From NCBI RefSeq assembly GCF_037976325.1, contig NZ_CP150265.1:1319501-1383500 (forward strand): a stretch of 64,000 nucleotides of DNA, in the 5' to 3' direction. The notes under the pieces are model-generated. The model made no database searches. It saw only the letters and a list, made by a program, of their open reading frames with translations, and was not told where the DNA came from. How positions within the stretch are numbered: the stretch's first letter is position 1; each line of letters starts with the position of its first letter. The position numbers and the translations under genes are program-made. Below are positions 1-8,736 of the stretch, piece after piece. Source of the stretch: Paenibacillus sp. FSL K6-3182. GTDB taxonomy: Bacteria; Bacillota; Bacilli; Paenibacillales; Paenibacillaceae.

Positions 1-1
1 G

Positions 2-1153
2 GCACTCATTCAGCTTATTAAGGATTATCGCGATGGGAAAATAGTGACTGTGGCTAAGGAGTCGGGCATAACGGTAGCCGATGCTGTGGACATCCTAAAT
101 CAGGCGTTAAATGATGTCCAGCAAGGACATTATCCAGAAGCGGCTGGACAGATGGAAGCTTTTATCGTGCAGTGGCCTGCGATTGAGGGTGTGGTTGCCC
201 TGCGTTCGGCTGCTATCTATAGCAGTATGGAGATTGGAATGGCTGAGGCGGGCGGGTATTTGCTCTCCGATCCTCCAGCGGCAGATAAGGCGGAGCAGCT
301 TATAGCCCAGATGCTGGGGCAGCTAGAGCCAATGATGCAGGATACCCGTTACACCGCTTGGGATGCGGGGATGATTTTGCTGCGCGAGGGTCTTGAAGCC
401 ATTCTTGTATTATCTGCTTTACTTGCGTACTTGCAGCGTACCGGCAATCAAGATAAGCGCAAATGGGTATGGTCTGGCGTATGGGTTGGACTTCTGCTTA
501 GCGGTATTATGGCTGTTGTGCTAACGTATGCCATTGCTCAGGTCGCAGCTGGAAGTGCGCGTGAGTCGATTGAAGGCTTTGCTGGCTTACTATCCGTTAT
601 TCTAATGATTACAGTTGGCAATTGGCTGCACAATAAGTCTAATATGAACAATTGGAATCAATACATCGATAAACAAATGGGCAGTGCGCTCGCAAGAGGA
701 AGCCTATGGTCACTATTTGCTGTTTCGGGTCTAGCGATCTTCCGCGAAGGTGCGGAGACGACGATTTTTTATGTCGGGATGGCGCCGTCTATCGATCCGC
801 TGCAGCTGGCTCTCGGATTCGGCGTTACGTTCATCTTGCTGATTGCACTTGGCTTTGCGATTATTAAATTTAGCGCGAAGCTTCCCATACGGCCATTTTT
901 CCTTGTTGCATCCGCATTAATCTATTATCTCGTTGTTCGCTTCCTTGGCGAGAGCATACATTCCTTGCAGGTATCAGGGTGGGTGCCGTCGCATACTGCT
1001 TCAGGCGTACCGACTATAGGGGCGTTGGGCGTATATCCGACTTGGGAAACTACACTGCCTCAGCTTGCGGTGCTAGTGTATATTATCGTAAAGATAAGTA
1101 TAACGCAGCTGCGCAAAGCGGCATCACCCGGTAAAGCAGCAGAAGCCAAATAA
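2..1153 (+). CDS. FTR1/EfeU-family iron permease, 5'-truncated by the window edge
   Basis: Membrane permease of the FTR1/EfeU family, which moves high-affinity iron across the cytoplasmic membrane, usually with EfeO/EfeB-type partners. The frame is open to the first base of the window; a GTG at 44 is available, but the reading frame continues upstream, so the true start is probably outside. Two hallmark REGxE motifs are visible: REGLE at codon 114 counted from 44 and REGAE at codon 234, each in a hydrophobic helix. About seven membrane segments fill the C-terminal two thirds; the N-terminal 100 residues are soluble and probably extracytoplasmic, as in Gram-positive EfeU proteins. No partner lies downstream, so any efe partners must be upstream. 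The family call is firm; iron as substrate is by homology. Confidence 0.9.
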   Translation, partial: ALIQLIKDYRDGKIVTVAKESGITVADAVDILNQALNDVQQGHYPEAAGQMEAFIVQWPAIEGVVALRSAAIYSSMEIGMAEAGGYLLSDPPAADKAEQLIAQMLGQLEPMMQDTRYTAWDAGMILLREGLEAILVLSALLAYLQRTGNQDKRKWVWSGVWVGLLLSGIMAVVLTYAIAQVAAGSARESIEGFAGLLSVILMITVGNWLHNKSNMNNWNQYIDKQMGSALARGSLWSLFAVSGLAIFREGAETTIFYVGMAPSIDPLQLALGFGVTFILLIALGFAIIKFSAKLPIRPFFLVASALIYYLVVRFLGESIHSLQVSGWVPSHTASGVPTIGALGVYPTWETTLPQLAVLVYIIVKISITQLRKAASPGKAAEAK

Positions 1154-1163
1154 CGATGTAATG

Positions 1164-1216
1164 GAGCTGTTCCAAGAGCAGATATAATCTGTTTTTGGGG
1201 CAGCTCATTTTTTATT
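1164..1216 (+). terminator. Rho-independent terminator after the iron permease gene
   Basis: GAGCTG (1164-1169) pairs with CAGCTC (1201-1206), extended inward by G-U pairs, and is followed by ATTTTTTATT. It lies just after the stop codon of the FTR1-type gene. Confidence 0.7.
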
Positions 1217-1339
1217 GATGCTTCATTATTATAAAATTGTGGTTAAGTTTAGTATGTAAGGAAAAGTAATTACTCATAGCTTGCCAATAGGCGAATGGAT
1301 TAGGTTTGTGGTATGATTTTTGAAAAGGGAGGAATCGGT

Positions 1340-1669
1340 ATGAAAGGTCCGGGAATTCTTATTTCCGCATTAGTATTCGCGCTTCTTATCGCGATATTTG
1401 CGGTTATCAATATCGATTCGGTACATGTAAACTTTTTGTTTACGAAGGCAACCCTTCCGCTCATTCTCGTCATATTGGGATCGACGCTGCTTGGCGGCTT
1501 AACCGTAGGCCTGCTGGGGATGATTCGTCAGATTCGCTTGCAGCGAACCGTCAAATCATTAGAGAAGCAGCTTGCTGAATTTACAACCGAAGCGGAACTT
1601 CTTGGTTTATCCAAGGCAACGATCCGTACGGAGCCGAGCGAAGAGGCGGCTGTTTCACAAAAGGAATAA
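1340..1669 (+). CDS. LapA-domain (DUF1049) small membrane protein
   Basis: Small membrane protein of 109 residues with two transmembrane helices (about residues 5-25 and 40-62) and a charged cytoplasmic tail containing a short coiled-coil-like stretch. This is the pattern of the lipopolysaccharide assembly protein A domain (LapA/DUF1049). In Gram-positive bacteria the role of this family is not known; a link to LPS cannot apply here. The ATG at 1340 is chosen because GGGAGG lies 7-9 bases upstream; an in-frame ATG at 1313 has no such site. The next gene begins only about 28 bases downstream, so the two may be co-transcribed. Confidence 0.8.
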   Translation: MKGPGILISALVFALLIAIFAVINIDSVHVNFLFTKATLPLILVILGSTLLGGLTVGLLGMIRQIRLQRTVKSLEKQLAEFTTEAELLGLSKATIRTEPSEEAAVSQKE

Positions 1670-1696
1670 TATAGTTATCAGATCGTGAGGCCATTA

Positions 1697-2614
1697 ATGT
1701 TTATTTATACGTATGCATGCCATGAGGATGAAGCGGCATTGTGTGAGCTGGAGCTGCAAGTCTTATTCGGCGAGAAGCCCAAACAAGGCGTTGTCAGAAG
1801 TCAGCATAAGCTATCGGTTGATCGCAGCCCTTTCGTAAAACGGCGTATAGCCGTCATGCTGGAAGCTAACAGTATGGAAGAACTGATCGTTATGCTTCCG
1901 TCAATTGAGCTGGGTGGGAAAACATTCAAGGTTGTTTATACGCAAGGCGATGAAGCCTTCACCTTTGATGAGCAAAGACAGCTCGAGAGAGCTGCTGGTG
2001 CGGTTATTCATGGCAAGGCCGATATGCGCAAAGCGGAGCAGCTGTTTGGTTTAATGAAGCTTTATGGTCGCTGGTACTTTGGACCGCTGGAAGAGAACGG
2101 AGCTGTATGGCTGAGGCATCAGAATAAGCCGCAAAATTATTCCACTGCACTGCCAACAAGAGCAGCTCGTGCGATCGTGAATCTTGCGGCTGGGCAAGCA
2201 GCAGAACAGCTTAAGCTTATTGATCCGTGCTGTGGAATGGGAACCGTTCTGATTGAAGGCATGTCAATGGGAATCGACATTGAGGGGTTGGATCTCAATC
2301 CGCTTGCCGTGCGAGGCGCGCGCGTAAATCTTGCTCATTTTGGTTATCCAGACCGAGTAAGACTTGGCGATATGCGGCTTCTCGAAGGACATTACGATGC
2401 TGCCATTGTAGATATGCCATACAATTTGTGCTCTGTCTTGCCAGAAAGCGAGCAGCTTGTTATGCTTGAGAGTGTAAGAAGGTGGGCGAAGCGAGCGGTT
2501 ATTGTCACAACTGATCCAATGATGAGGCAGTTAGAGCTGGCATCTTGGAGGATCATAAAAACCACAACCCTGAGTAAAGCCTCTTTTACCAGATATATAA
2601 GTGTAGTAGAATAA
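1697..2614 (+). CDS. TRM11-like SAM-dependent RNA methyltransferase
   Basis: Predicted class I methyltransferase that probably modifies RNA. The C-terminal half has the SAM-binding loop DPCCGMGTVLIEG, then an acidic GLDLN strand end, and a catalytic-type motif DMPYN in place of the usual DPPY/NPPY. This arrangement is typical of TRM11/THUMP-type N2-guanine methyltransferases. The N-terminal part is diverged and shows no clear THUMP domain to the eye. The ATG at 1697 is preferred, with GTGAGG about 6 bases upstream; a GTG at 1685 is possible. The exact RNA target is unknown. A small lysine-rich gene follows at 2647. Confidence 0.8.
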   Translation: MFIYTYACHEDEAALCELELQVLFGEKPKQGVVRSQHKLSVDRSPFVKRRIAVMLEANSMEELIVMLPSIELGGKTFKVVYTQGDEAFTFDEQRQLERAAGAVIHGKADMRKAEQLFGLMKLYGRWYFGPLEENGAVWLRHQNKPQNYSTALPTRAARAIVNLAAGQAAEQLKLIDPCCGMGTVLIEGMSMGIDIEGLDLNPLAVRGARVNLAHFGYPDRVRLGDMRLLEGHYDAAIVDMPYNLCSVLPESEQLVMLESVRRWAKRAVIVTTDPMMRQLELASWRIIKTTTLSKASFTRYISVVE

Positions 2615-2646
2615 GAATTATGTAGCGCATGAAACGAGGTGAACCT

Positions 2647-2850
2647 ATGTCTACAATCGAACAAAACGAATCCCAAGAGGAGCCTAAGAAGCTGACTCAA
2701 GCGGAGAAAGCGAAGCAATTGCTCGCTCAGAAGAAACAAGCGAAAGCTGGAGGAGCTCCAGGCCAATCGCATCTTTCTACGGGGACGCAGGCACTGAAGA
2801 GCCAGAACACGAAGAAAGTTAACAATCAGCGTAAAAAAATGGGTGTATAG
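2647..2850 (+). CDS. Small lysine/glutamine-rich hypothetical protein
   Basis: A 67-residue, highly charged protein rich in Lys, Gln, Ala and Glu with no hydrophobic segment. It is likely soluble, perhaps partly disordered or helical, with a basic C-terminus (NNQRKKMGV). A GAGGTG site 7 bases before the ATG at 2647 supports translation from there rather than from the in-frame ATG at 2629. It follows the TRM11-like gene and ends before a terminator hairpin. I do not recognise the family. The basic composition could suit nucleic-acid binding, but that is only a guess. Confidence 0.6.
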   Translation: MSTIEQNESQEEPKKLTQAEKAKQLLAQKKQAKAGGAPGQSHLSTGTQALKSQNTKKVNNQRKKMGV

Positions 2851-2899
2851 CTGTCGGTTCCAACTTTTTTTTGAAATGCAGCAATAGCAACAATGAAGG

Positions 2900-2929
2900 A
2901 CGCCAGCTGGTAACAGCTAGGCGTTTTTC
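2900..2929 (+). terminator. Intrinsic terminator
   Basis: ACGCCAGCT and AGCTAGGCGT form a stem around a GGTAAC loop, followed by TTTTTC. It closes the LapA/methyltransferase/small-protein transcription unit. Confidence 0.65.
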
Positions 2930-3124
2930 TTATATAATAATATAAGAAGCAGGTTAGTCAGCGTGGAGGTTCACGGGGTTCTTGCCTAAATTTACTGAAA
3001 TAACAACAAAAGGAAAGAATGAATCAATCGACTATCCCGCATAATGAATATACACGGATGAATTAGAAAAAATAATAAAACATGAAAATGAATAACGTTT
3101 AAGTTAATTACGGAGGGATTCGTT

Positions 3125-3820
3125 ATGACGGCGACCAAACCATCACGAATGAGTATTTATTTGCTTGCCGGTGTCGCAACATCCAATAGCATATTTACGG
3201 AATGCAAGGTTAAGCTGGAACAAATGTTTCAATCCGATGGTGTCGATCCAGCTATCCACGTCATATTTCCTTATGGCGATGCCAGTCGCAGCTTGGTTAG
3301 ACAAGTGCTAGAGGTGAAAAGCGACTTGTCCAACCGTTTAACGGCTGGTCGGATCGGCGGACAACATGCGCTGGAGAAAATCAAACAAACGATGAGCAGC
3401 GAGCGTTTATTGCTGATTGGACACAGCGGCGGCGGTGCCGCTGCTTATCAAGCGGCAAAAATGCTTTATGAGCAGGATCAAATCGAGGATTTTCGAATTG
3501 TGCAAATTGGTTCACCAAGAACGCCGATCGAGCCAAAGCTTCAGGAGCGCGTTAGTTATTTTCATTCCATCGACAGCTTAGGCAAGCTTAATGACCCGAT
3601 TAGCCGAATTGGTACTTGGGGCGGATGGAGCATAAGCAAATATGCGATGCCAAGGTGGAATCGCATGAAGTACGCGCCAGGCTATGTTGAAGGAATTCCT
3701 ACTGTGGGCGGGCATGCGGATTATTTTCGCCATACGGAGGATTTTAGCGACCAAGAGGCCGTTTGCAATCTAGATAAAACAGTGGACCGCGTGCGGGGTT
3801 GGTTGAAAGGATGGGTCTGA
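3125..3820 (+). CDS. Alpha/beta-hydrolase (lipase-like)
   Basis: A 231-residue serine hydrolase without a signal peptide. The nucleophile elbow is GHSGGG (GxSxG) in the middle of the protein, after a hydrophobic strand LLLIG. A conserved GSPR segment follows one strand later, and the HSID and GGHADYF stretches may supply the acid and the catalytic His. The overall order resembles class 3 lipase/esterase folds, but the N-terminal lid region is short. GGAGGG lies 8 bases before the ATG. Substrate unknown. A second, clearer class 3 lipase is encoded about 800 bp away on the other strand; the two are not close copies. Confidence 0.7.
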   Translation: MTATKPSRMSIYLLAGVATSNSIFTECKVKLEQMFQSDGVDPAIHVIFPYGDASRSLVRQVLEVKSDLSNRLTAGRIGGQHALEKIKQTMSSERLLLIGHSGGGAAAYQAAKMLYEQDQIEDFRIVQIGSPRTPIEPKLQERVSYFHSIDSLGKLNDPISRIGTWGGWSISKYAMPRWNRMKYAPGYVEGIPTVGGHADYFRHTEDFSDQEAVCNLDKTVDRVRGWLKGWV

Positions 3821-3893
3821 TCCTATACACTAAGGTGAGAGTAAGCAGCAGCTTCTAGAGTGAGATGCTTACGACTTAGGAGGTGAAGGACCC

Positions 3894-4541
3894 ATGGCCA
3901 ATACACATACGTACACAAAGAAAGAAGAAATTGCGAATGCCGTCACACATGGGATTGGGGCTGCACTCAGCATTGCGGCACTCGTCGTGTTGATCGTATT
4001 CGCGGCAACGAAGGGAACGGCCTTTCATGTTGTCAGCTTTACTATATATGGATCAGCCATGCTGCTGCTGTATGCAGCCTCTACGCTCGTGCACAGCTTC
4101 CCTGAGGGAAAAGCGAAGCGGGTATTTGAATCACTTGATCATTCGTTTATTTACGTCTTTATAGCAGGAACTTATACGCCGATATTGTTCCATATCGTGC
4201 AAGGTACGCTTGGCTGGGTACTATTTGGGATCGTTTGGGGAGCGGCATTAATCGGTGTAGCGTTTAAAGCTTTTTTTGCATCACGATTTTTATTCACATC
4301 AACGATCATTTATATCGCAATGGGATGGATTATCGTATTTGCTTGGAAGCCGCTTACAACGCATCTAGCTCCAGGAGGGGTGCAGCTGCTCGTAACAGGG
4401 GGATTGCTGTACACATTCGGAACGATATTTTATATGTGGCGTGCCTTTCCTTACCATCACGCCGTATGGCATTTGTTTGTACTTGGCGGTTCAATTGTCC
4501 ATTTCTTCGCTATACTGCTATATGTTCTCCCAGCGAAATGA
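3894..4541 (+). CDS. trhA: Hemolysin III / TrhA (PAQR) family membrane protein
   Basis: Seven-helix integral membrane protein of 215 residues. It has the hallmarks of the YqfA/hemolysin III branch of the PAQR superfamily: an early HGIGA motif, LDHSFIYVFIAGTYTP in the second/third helices, and a C-terminal HHAVWHLFVLGGSIVHF block. The His and Asp residues in these motifs form the family's metal site. In bacteria these proteins are tied to membrane energetics and fluidity rather than to true haemolysis. TAGGAGGTGA lies 6 bases upstream of the ATG. It ends before a hairpin shared with the convergent lipase gene. Confidence 0.9.
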   Translation: MANTHTYTKKEEIANAVTHGIGAALSIAALVVLIVFAATKGTAFHVVSFTIYGSAMLLLYAASTLVHSFPEGKAKRVFESLDHSFIYVFIAGTYTPILFHIVQGTLGWVLFGIVWGAALIGVAFKAFFASRFLFTSTIIYIAMGWIIVFAWKPLTTHLAPGGVQLLVTGGLLYTFGTIFYMWRAFPYHHAVWHLFVLGGSIVHFFAILLYVLPAK

Positions 4542-4563
4542 CAAAGATTATTTGGACATAGAG

Positions 4564-4619
4564 AAGCAAATCTTACTCGCATGAAGCAAGCTGTGCGGGA
4601 GATGAGATTTGCTTTTTTT
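4564..4619. terminator. Terminator between convergent genes
   Basis: AAGCAAATCTT (4564-4573) pairs with AGATTTGCTT (4605-4614) and is followed by TTTTTTTG, serving the plus-strand trhA gene. On the minus strand the U tract is weaker, but the hairpin could also end the lipase transcript. Confidence 0.75.
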
Positions 4620-4641
4620 GTTTTTTTGTAGCAGCTCGGAA

Positions 4642-5457
4642 TTAAACTTCAATTGCTGGGCACCAGCCTGGCGGCTCCGCGCAAATGGCCAAGGCAAAGG
4701 CAGGATCTTCTTGGGCAAGATCAGCGAAGTAGTTTGATAATATATGGTTTCCTGAGACAGAGCCCATACGGAACGAACGTTTCACCTCACCCTTTGCGTG
4801 CATATAGTAGTAAGTTTGTTTAGTCTTTGGCGATTGGTAAACGAGCGTAGGCAGATGGGGGACGATATCAAATTCGTTTTGAAAACGCCAATGGGTACCA
4901 ATGGATGCGTTGTAGCTGCTTGCAAACTTGGGATCACCGACTCGAGGTGCTCCATACGTATATATAATGGGATCAGTAAAAGCAGTGTTGTTCGCGAGAT
5001 CGAGAGCAGCAAGGGTTGCAAGTGCACCCCCAAGGCTGTGTCCTGTTATAAACAGCGGTCTGCCCTGTGGAAGCTGATTTATGATTTCAATGATTTGAGT
5101 ACGTGCTGACATATAGATGTCGGTAAACCCCTTGTGCGTTAGACCGGCATTTTTGACTGGGCGGTAAGTCGTTTGCTGGGCAATGAAATCAGATACCCAA
5201 TCCACTGCAGAGTTGCTGCCGCGAAAAGCGAGCACGGATGCACGTTCAGATGTTAAAACAAAACCGAATCGTTCATCGCTGTCGTCATATGCTCTAGCCG
5301 TAAATTCACTTACTAAGCTGTAGGTTCTAGGTACAAGAAATAATCCGTCCTTGTTGTTGTATTGCATGTACGTTTGTCCGCAAACCGCAGCCAAAAATAG
5401 AGCTGTTCGAAAATCGAGATCATGCGTGGCTAACGTGCCTCTCGTATTTGCTGTCAT
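4642..5457 (-). CDS. Class 3 lipase (triacylglycerol lipase-like)
   Basis: A 271-residue class 3 lipase. The nucleophile motif is GHSLGGALA, preceded by the strand RPLFIT; the acid is probably the Asp in NEFDIVPHLP and the His lies in the later GNHILSNYF segment. This Ser-Asp-His order is standard for the family. There is no clear signal peptide, so it is probably intracellular or cell-associated. The start at 5457 is chosen because GGAGGG precedes it with a 5-base gap; an in-frame ATG at 5478 would put that site inside the coding region. Substrate is unknown; esters of medium or long acyl chains are the family norm. Confidence 0.85.
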   Translation of the reverse strand: MTANTRGTLATHDLDFRTALFLAAVCGQTYMQYNNKDGLFLVPRTYSLVSEFTARAYDDSDERFGFVLTSERASVLAFRGSNSAVDWVSDFIAQQTTYRPVKNAGLTHKGFTDIYMSARTQIIEIINQLPQGRPLFITGHSLGGALATLAALDLANNTAFTDPIIYTYGAPRVGDPKFASSYNASIGTHWRFQNEFDIVPHLPTLVYQSPKTKQTYYYMHAKGEVKRSFRMGSVSGNHILSNYFADLAQEDPAFALAICAEPPGWCPAIEV

Positions 5458-5607
5458 ACCATCCCTCCGCTCATACAACTCCGGTTCTCCCGATGTTTGT
5501 AATATATGATCAGCCCTGCAGATGGGTACCAGCGGAAAAAAATGGACTTCTTAAGGCAGCTCCAAGTATAATCGGGGAATAACGCGATTATGAAAGGGGA
5601 TTCATAA

Positions 5608-6576
5608 ATGACTCTTCAAATAGGTATTGCAGGTACAGGATGGTTTGGCATGATGCATGCGGAGAAGCTCGCTAAGCTTGCCGGCATCAAGGTAACTGCT
5701 TTCTTAGCAACTAGCCAGCAAAAAGCAGATGCAGCAGCACAGCGCTTTGAGGGTGCACGCGGTTATGATTCTATACATCGCATGCTTGATGATCGTAAGC
5801 TTGATGCGGTATATATTTGTGTACCGCCATTTGCGCATGGAGAGATTGAATCTGCATTGCTTGAAAGAAGCATTCCCTTTCTTGTAGAGAAGCCGCTTGG
5901 AGTAGACGAGCAGCTGCCGTCTGAGATTTTGAAAGGAATCGAAGAGAAAAAGCTGATTACATCGGCTGGCTATCATTTCCGTTATATGGATGGAACCGAC
6001 CGTGCAAGAGAGCTGCTGCGCGAGCGCACAACATTAATGGCGCTTGGCTATTGGATGGGCTCCATGCCGGGGGTAAGCTGGTGGCGCAAGATGGAAGGAT
6101 CAGGCGGTCAATTCGTAGAGCAGACAACACATATTGTGGATCTGCTAAGGTATACGGTTGGTGAGGTAAGTGAGGTTTACGCAGCTTATGGCAATCGATA
6201 TATGAGCGGTGTTGAAGAAGGTGTAACGGTTTCTGATGTAGGCACAGTTACGCTGAAGCTAGTGGGTGGTGCAGTTGCTACAATTAGCAATACTTGCGCT
6301 ATCCCAGCTGGAGATCGTTCCGGCCTACATATTTATACGAACAAAGGCGTGCTGGAGCTTGGCCATAGCGGATTGATTGACACGGAGGCTGGCCGCAGAA
6401 CAGAGTATGCTAACCAAACGGATCCCTATGAGCTGGAAAATGAGGCTTTTCTTCATGCGATCCGAACCGGGGATGTTTCCCGCATTCGCTCCAGTTATGC
6501 GGATGCAGTAAGAACACATCAAGTGACAATTGCTGCTAATGAATCTGCTCGTACTGGATTGCCAGTTAAGCTTTAG
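5608..6576 (+). CDS. Gfo/Idh/MocA-family NAD(P)-dependent oxidoreductase
   Basis: A 322-residue sugar or inositol dehydrogenase-type protein. The N-terminal Rossmann fold shows GIAGTGWFG (dinucleotide binding), and the hallmark EKPLG motif lies near residue 95, whose Lys is usually catalytic. The C-terminal alpha/beta domain contains the GGQFVEQTTHIVDLLRY segment with the His expected in the substrate pocket. AAAGGGG lies about 9 bases before the ATG. It stands alone between a divergent lipase and a convergent CorA-like gene, so the neighbourhood gives no substrate. Family call firm; reaction unknown. Confidence 0.9.
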   Translation: MTLQIGIAGTGWFGMMHAEKLAKLAGIKVTAFLATSQQKADAAAQRFEGARGYDSIHRMLDDRKLDAVYICVPPFAHGEIESALLERSIPFLVEKPLGVDEQLPSEILKGIEEKKLITSAGYHFRYMDGTDRARELLRERTTLMALGYWMGSMPGVSWWRKMEGSGGQFVEQTTHIVDLLRYTVGEVSEVYAAYGNRYMSGVEEGVTVSDVGTVTLKLVGGAVATISNTCAIPAGDRSGLHIYTNKGVLELGHSGLIDTEAGRRTEYANQTDPYELENEAFLHAIRTGDVSRIRSSYADAVRTHQVTIAANESARTGLPVKL

Positions 6577-6589
6577 AATATGATTTAAA

Positions 6590-6630
6590 AAAACCGTCCA
6601 TGAAGGTCATTGACCCTAGTGGACGGTTTT
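6590..6630. terminator. Bidirectional terminator
   Basis: AAACCGTCCA (about 6591-6600) and TGGACGGTTT (6620-6629) form a perfect stem. It is flanked by A and T runs, so it can end both the oxidoreductase gene and the convergent CorA-like gene. Confidence 0.8.
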
Positions 6631-6648
6631 ATTATGGGCTGACTATCA

Positions 6649-7839
6649 TTATTGGCTTCGTTTTCTTTGGGAACGCGTTTGAGCTTGAGGGGGTTCACTT
6701 GAAGCATTCGCAGAGGCTTGCTGCGAACGGCTGCTCTTCGAACGCTTGGAACGTTTTGCCTGAGAGGAAGAATCAGTAGTAACAATCTCCTTCGGATTGC
6801 GTCCATTTAACAAGTCGCCAGTCCAGCCTTTCTTCCAAAGCCATAAATACATGAAAATCGTAACGAATAAAATAAATACGTTCATCGCTGTAAAGCTCCA
6901 CTTATTATCTTTAAATGGCAGGATCTCGAAGTTAACGCCCCATATACCGCCTATAATCGTAGCAGGTAGGAACAAGACAGTAAATATCGTGAGCGTCTTC
7001 ATAATATCGTTGCCGCGAAAGTTGGAAATGGCATCGTCCATTGAGATCAAGGTATCTATTTCCAGTGCGTAATGCTTCAGAAGCGCTTCGATTCTCTCCA
7101 GCTTATGCGTAATGCGCTTAAAGCTGTCCGTCTCAGTGAGTTCATCCATGAAAGCTTCCTGTGCAGCACTATGTACTTCTCTAATCGGAATAAAAAGATG
7201 ACTCCAATGAAGCAAATCGTAACGCCTCTCAAAAATAGTATCGATAAGGCCGGTACGATTCTCATTGCGCATCGTCGTTTCAAGCTCTCCGAGTCTTTTT
7301 TCAAAACCATCAAGACCAGCATGGAACGTTTCCAAAATAATGCTCAGCATAATAAATAACGCTTCAGGAGCTGATTCGCAGCTCTCGAACTTTAGGTTAT
7401 GGTCAATGGACTGAAGCCGGAGCGGAATGCGCATGTCATCATGCATCGTCAGCAGCCGGTCTTCTGTCAGCCAGAAGTGAAAAGGTTGAATATCCGATTG
7501 GTCGTCCGACACTTGGAACATAACAGTGCCATATAGCAGCTTCTGCGAATGCGTCGCAACGCCAACGGATATATTGTTTGTTCTTCTGCCTGCGCATTCA
7601 TCAATCCATGACGCACATTCCGGAAATAGCTGCTTGAGCTCATCTCTCTGCTGCTGAGCCGCTTCCTGTTCCTGTTTGGTAATGGCTTTAATGGTCTTTT
7701 GTCCTTCGCTTGAAGAAACGGCTTGCCTTTGTGCACCTTTCCTGCTGGGCAAGGGCTCATTCCTTACGGTTTGCTGCCTCGCTTGCTGCAGTACATGCCA
7801 TTCCCATCCTGCGGGATAGCGAAGCATCCGATGAATCAT
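6649..7839 (-). CDS. CorA-like divalent cation channel with a GVN motif and a basic tail
   Basis: A 396-residue protein of the CorA (2-TM-GxN) family, which moves Mg2+, Co2+ or other divalent ions. A long soluble N-terminal domain with helical stretches is followed by two transmembrane helices. The signature loop after the first helix reads IWGVNFEILPF, i.e. GVN where classical CorA has GMN and ZntB has GIN. The last 45 residues after the second helix are unusually rich in Ser, Lys, Arg and Gln (for example KRSKRSKSSRSQ). AGGAGG lies 7 bases before the ATG. The family is sure, but the ion is not; the motif change makes Mg2+ only a default guess. Confidence 0.85.
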   Translation of the reverse strand: MIHRMLRYPAGWEWHVLQQARQQTVRNEPLPSRKGAQRQAVSSSEGQKTIKAITKQEQEAAQQQRDELKQLFPECASWIDECAGRRTNNISVGVATHSQKLLYGTVMFQVSDDQSDIQPFHFWLTEDRLLTMHDDMRIPLRLQSIDHNLKFESCESAPEALFIMLSIILETFHAGLDGFEKRLGELETTMRNENRTGLIDTIFERRYDLLHWSHLFIPIREVHSAAQEAFMDELTETDSFKRITHKLERIEALLKHYALEIDTLISMDDAISNFRGNDIMKTLTIFTVLFLPATIIGGIWGVNFEILPFKDNKWSFTAMNVFILFVTIFMYLWLWKKGWTGDLLNGRNPKEIVTTDSSSQAKRSKRSKSSRSQQASANASSEPPQAQTRSQRKRSQ

Positions 7840-8032
7840 CGCTCTGCCTCCTGCTTGTCCGATTTTCCAATATCTATTCCTCCATCATACCGCGAACTTC
7901 AATGATGCACAACCTGATCATTTGATAACACGAAACCTTCGTTATTTCATGTCAAATTTCAACACAATACGACTTAATCCGCCATAAGAAGGGCATACCA
8001 AGATTAGTATGCAATACAAGGAGGATAAGGCA

Positions 8033-8587
8033 ATGGCAAAAAAAATAGGCATATTTGAAACGGAGCAGCAAGTCATAACGGCTATTGAACAGCTGGAGCA
8101 AGCGGGCTTCGTTCAAGGCGAGCTAAAAGTCATAGCAAAAGATTCTGAGCATTCTAGGCGAGTAGAAGCAGAGAGCGATGTCCATGTGGACGAGCTTAGA
8201 GAACTCGAAGATATGCCTGACCGTCAAGGTTTGGGTAGTCTTGGCATGGCTGCTGCTGCTGGGTTTGCAGGAGCTGGCATGAATGCTGTTTATGGCATGA
8301 CAGGTTACGGGACAGCGCCTTATGCTGCCGGAGGTTTTCCTTTTGCAGCGGCAATTCTGCTTGGCGATGACGATCACAGTGGAACGCTGCAGTCGCTTGG
8401 TCTTGAAAATGAAGAGGTTCGATTGTGCAGTGATGCTCTGCAAAGCGGTTCATTAATCGTTATTGTTGAAACTCTGGAAAGCAAATCGTTGTTTGACAAG
8501 GATGGCGGTCCGGATTTGTCACGGCTGGGGGCGGCAGAAGCTGTTTTTCGCGCCTGCAATGCCTCTAGCGTTATTGCTGGCGAATAG
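8033..8587 (+). CDS. General stress protein 17M-like (YflT domain)
   Basis: A 184-residue soluble protein. The first 70 residues (KKIGIFETEQQVITAIEQL) match the start of the heat-induced stress protein YflT/GSP17M domain found in sigma-B-regulated proteins of Bacillus. A glycine-rich middle (residues about 75-110) follows, then a second half that resembles the end of the domain. AAGGAGG sits 9 bases before the ATG at 8033; an in-frame ATG at 8009 would include that site in the coding region. I found no convincing sigma-B promoter upstream. The biochemical role of the family is not established. Confidence 0.75.
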   Translation: MAKKIGIFETEQQVITAIEQLEQAGFVQGELKVIAKDSEHSRRVEAESDVHVDELRELEDMPDRQGLGSLGMAAAAGFAGAGMNAVYGMTGYGTAPYAAGGFPFAAAILLGDDDHSGTLQSLGLENEEVRLCSDALQSGSLIVIVETLESKSLFDKDGGPDLSRLGAAEAVFRACNASSVIAGE

Positions 8588-8618
8588 CTGCTGGTAACAT
8601 CAGAAAGATTATATAGAG

Positions 8619-8669
8619 AAGTCTCACATTTCGTGCAGAAGCCATTTTTGCCGATAGGTGAGGCTTTTT
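8619..8669 (+). terminator. Intrinsic terminator after the stress gene
   Basis: AGTCTCAC (8620-8627) pairs with GTGAGGCT (8658-8665) with one G-U pair, followed by TTTTTAATT. Confidence 0.6.
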
Positions 8670-8683
8670 AATTATGTATATAA

Positions 8684-8700
8684 GCCGTCCGACGGACGGC
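8684..8700. repeat. 17-bp near-loopless GC palindrome
   Basis: GCCGTCCG and CGGACGGC flank a single A. It lies 37 bases past the stop of the minus-strand FAD oxidoreductase gene. As RNA from that strand it would fold tightly but is not followed by a clear U run, so it may be a weak terminator, a 3' stabilising hairpin or a protein-binding site. Confidence 0.55.
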
Positions 8701-8736
8701 AGCCGCAATGAAAAGTTGTATCATTTATGTTGTTGA

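Noticed and set aside
3019..3066. A 15-codon open frame after AAAGGAAAG in the gap before the first lipase gene
   Set aside because: It is too short, has no family pattern and overlaps no regulatory structure I can name.
7925..8032. Sigma-B promoter for the general-stress gene
   Set aside because: A GGGCAT element is present but no GTTT-type -35 lies at the right distance.
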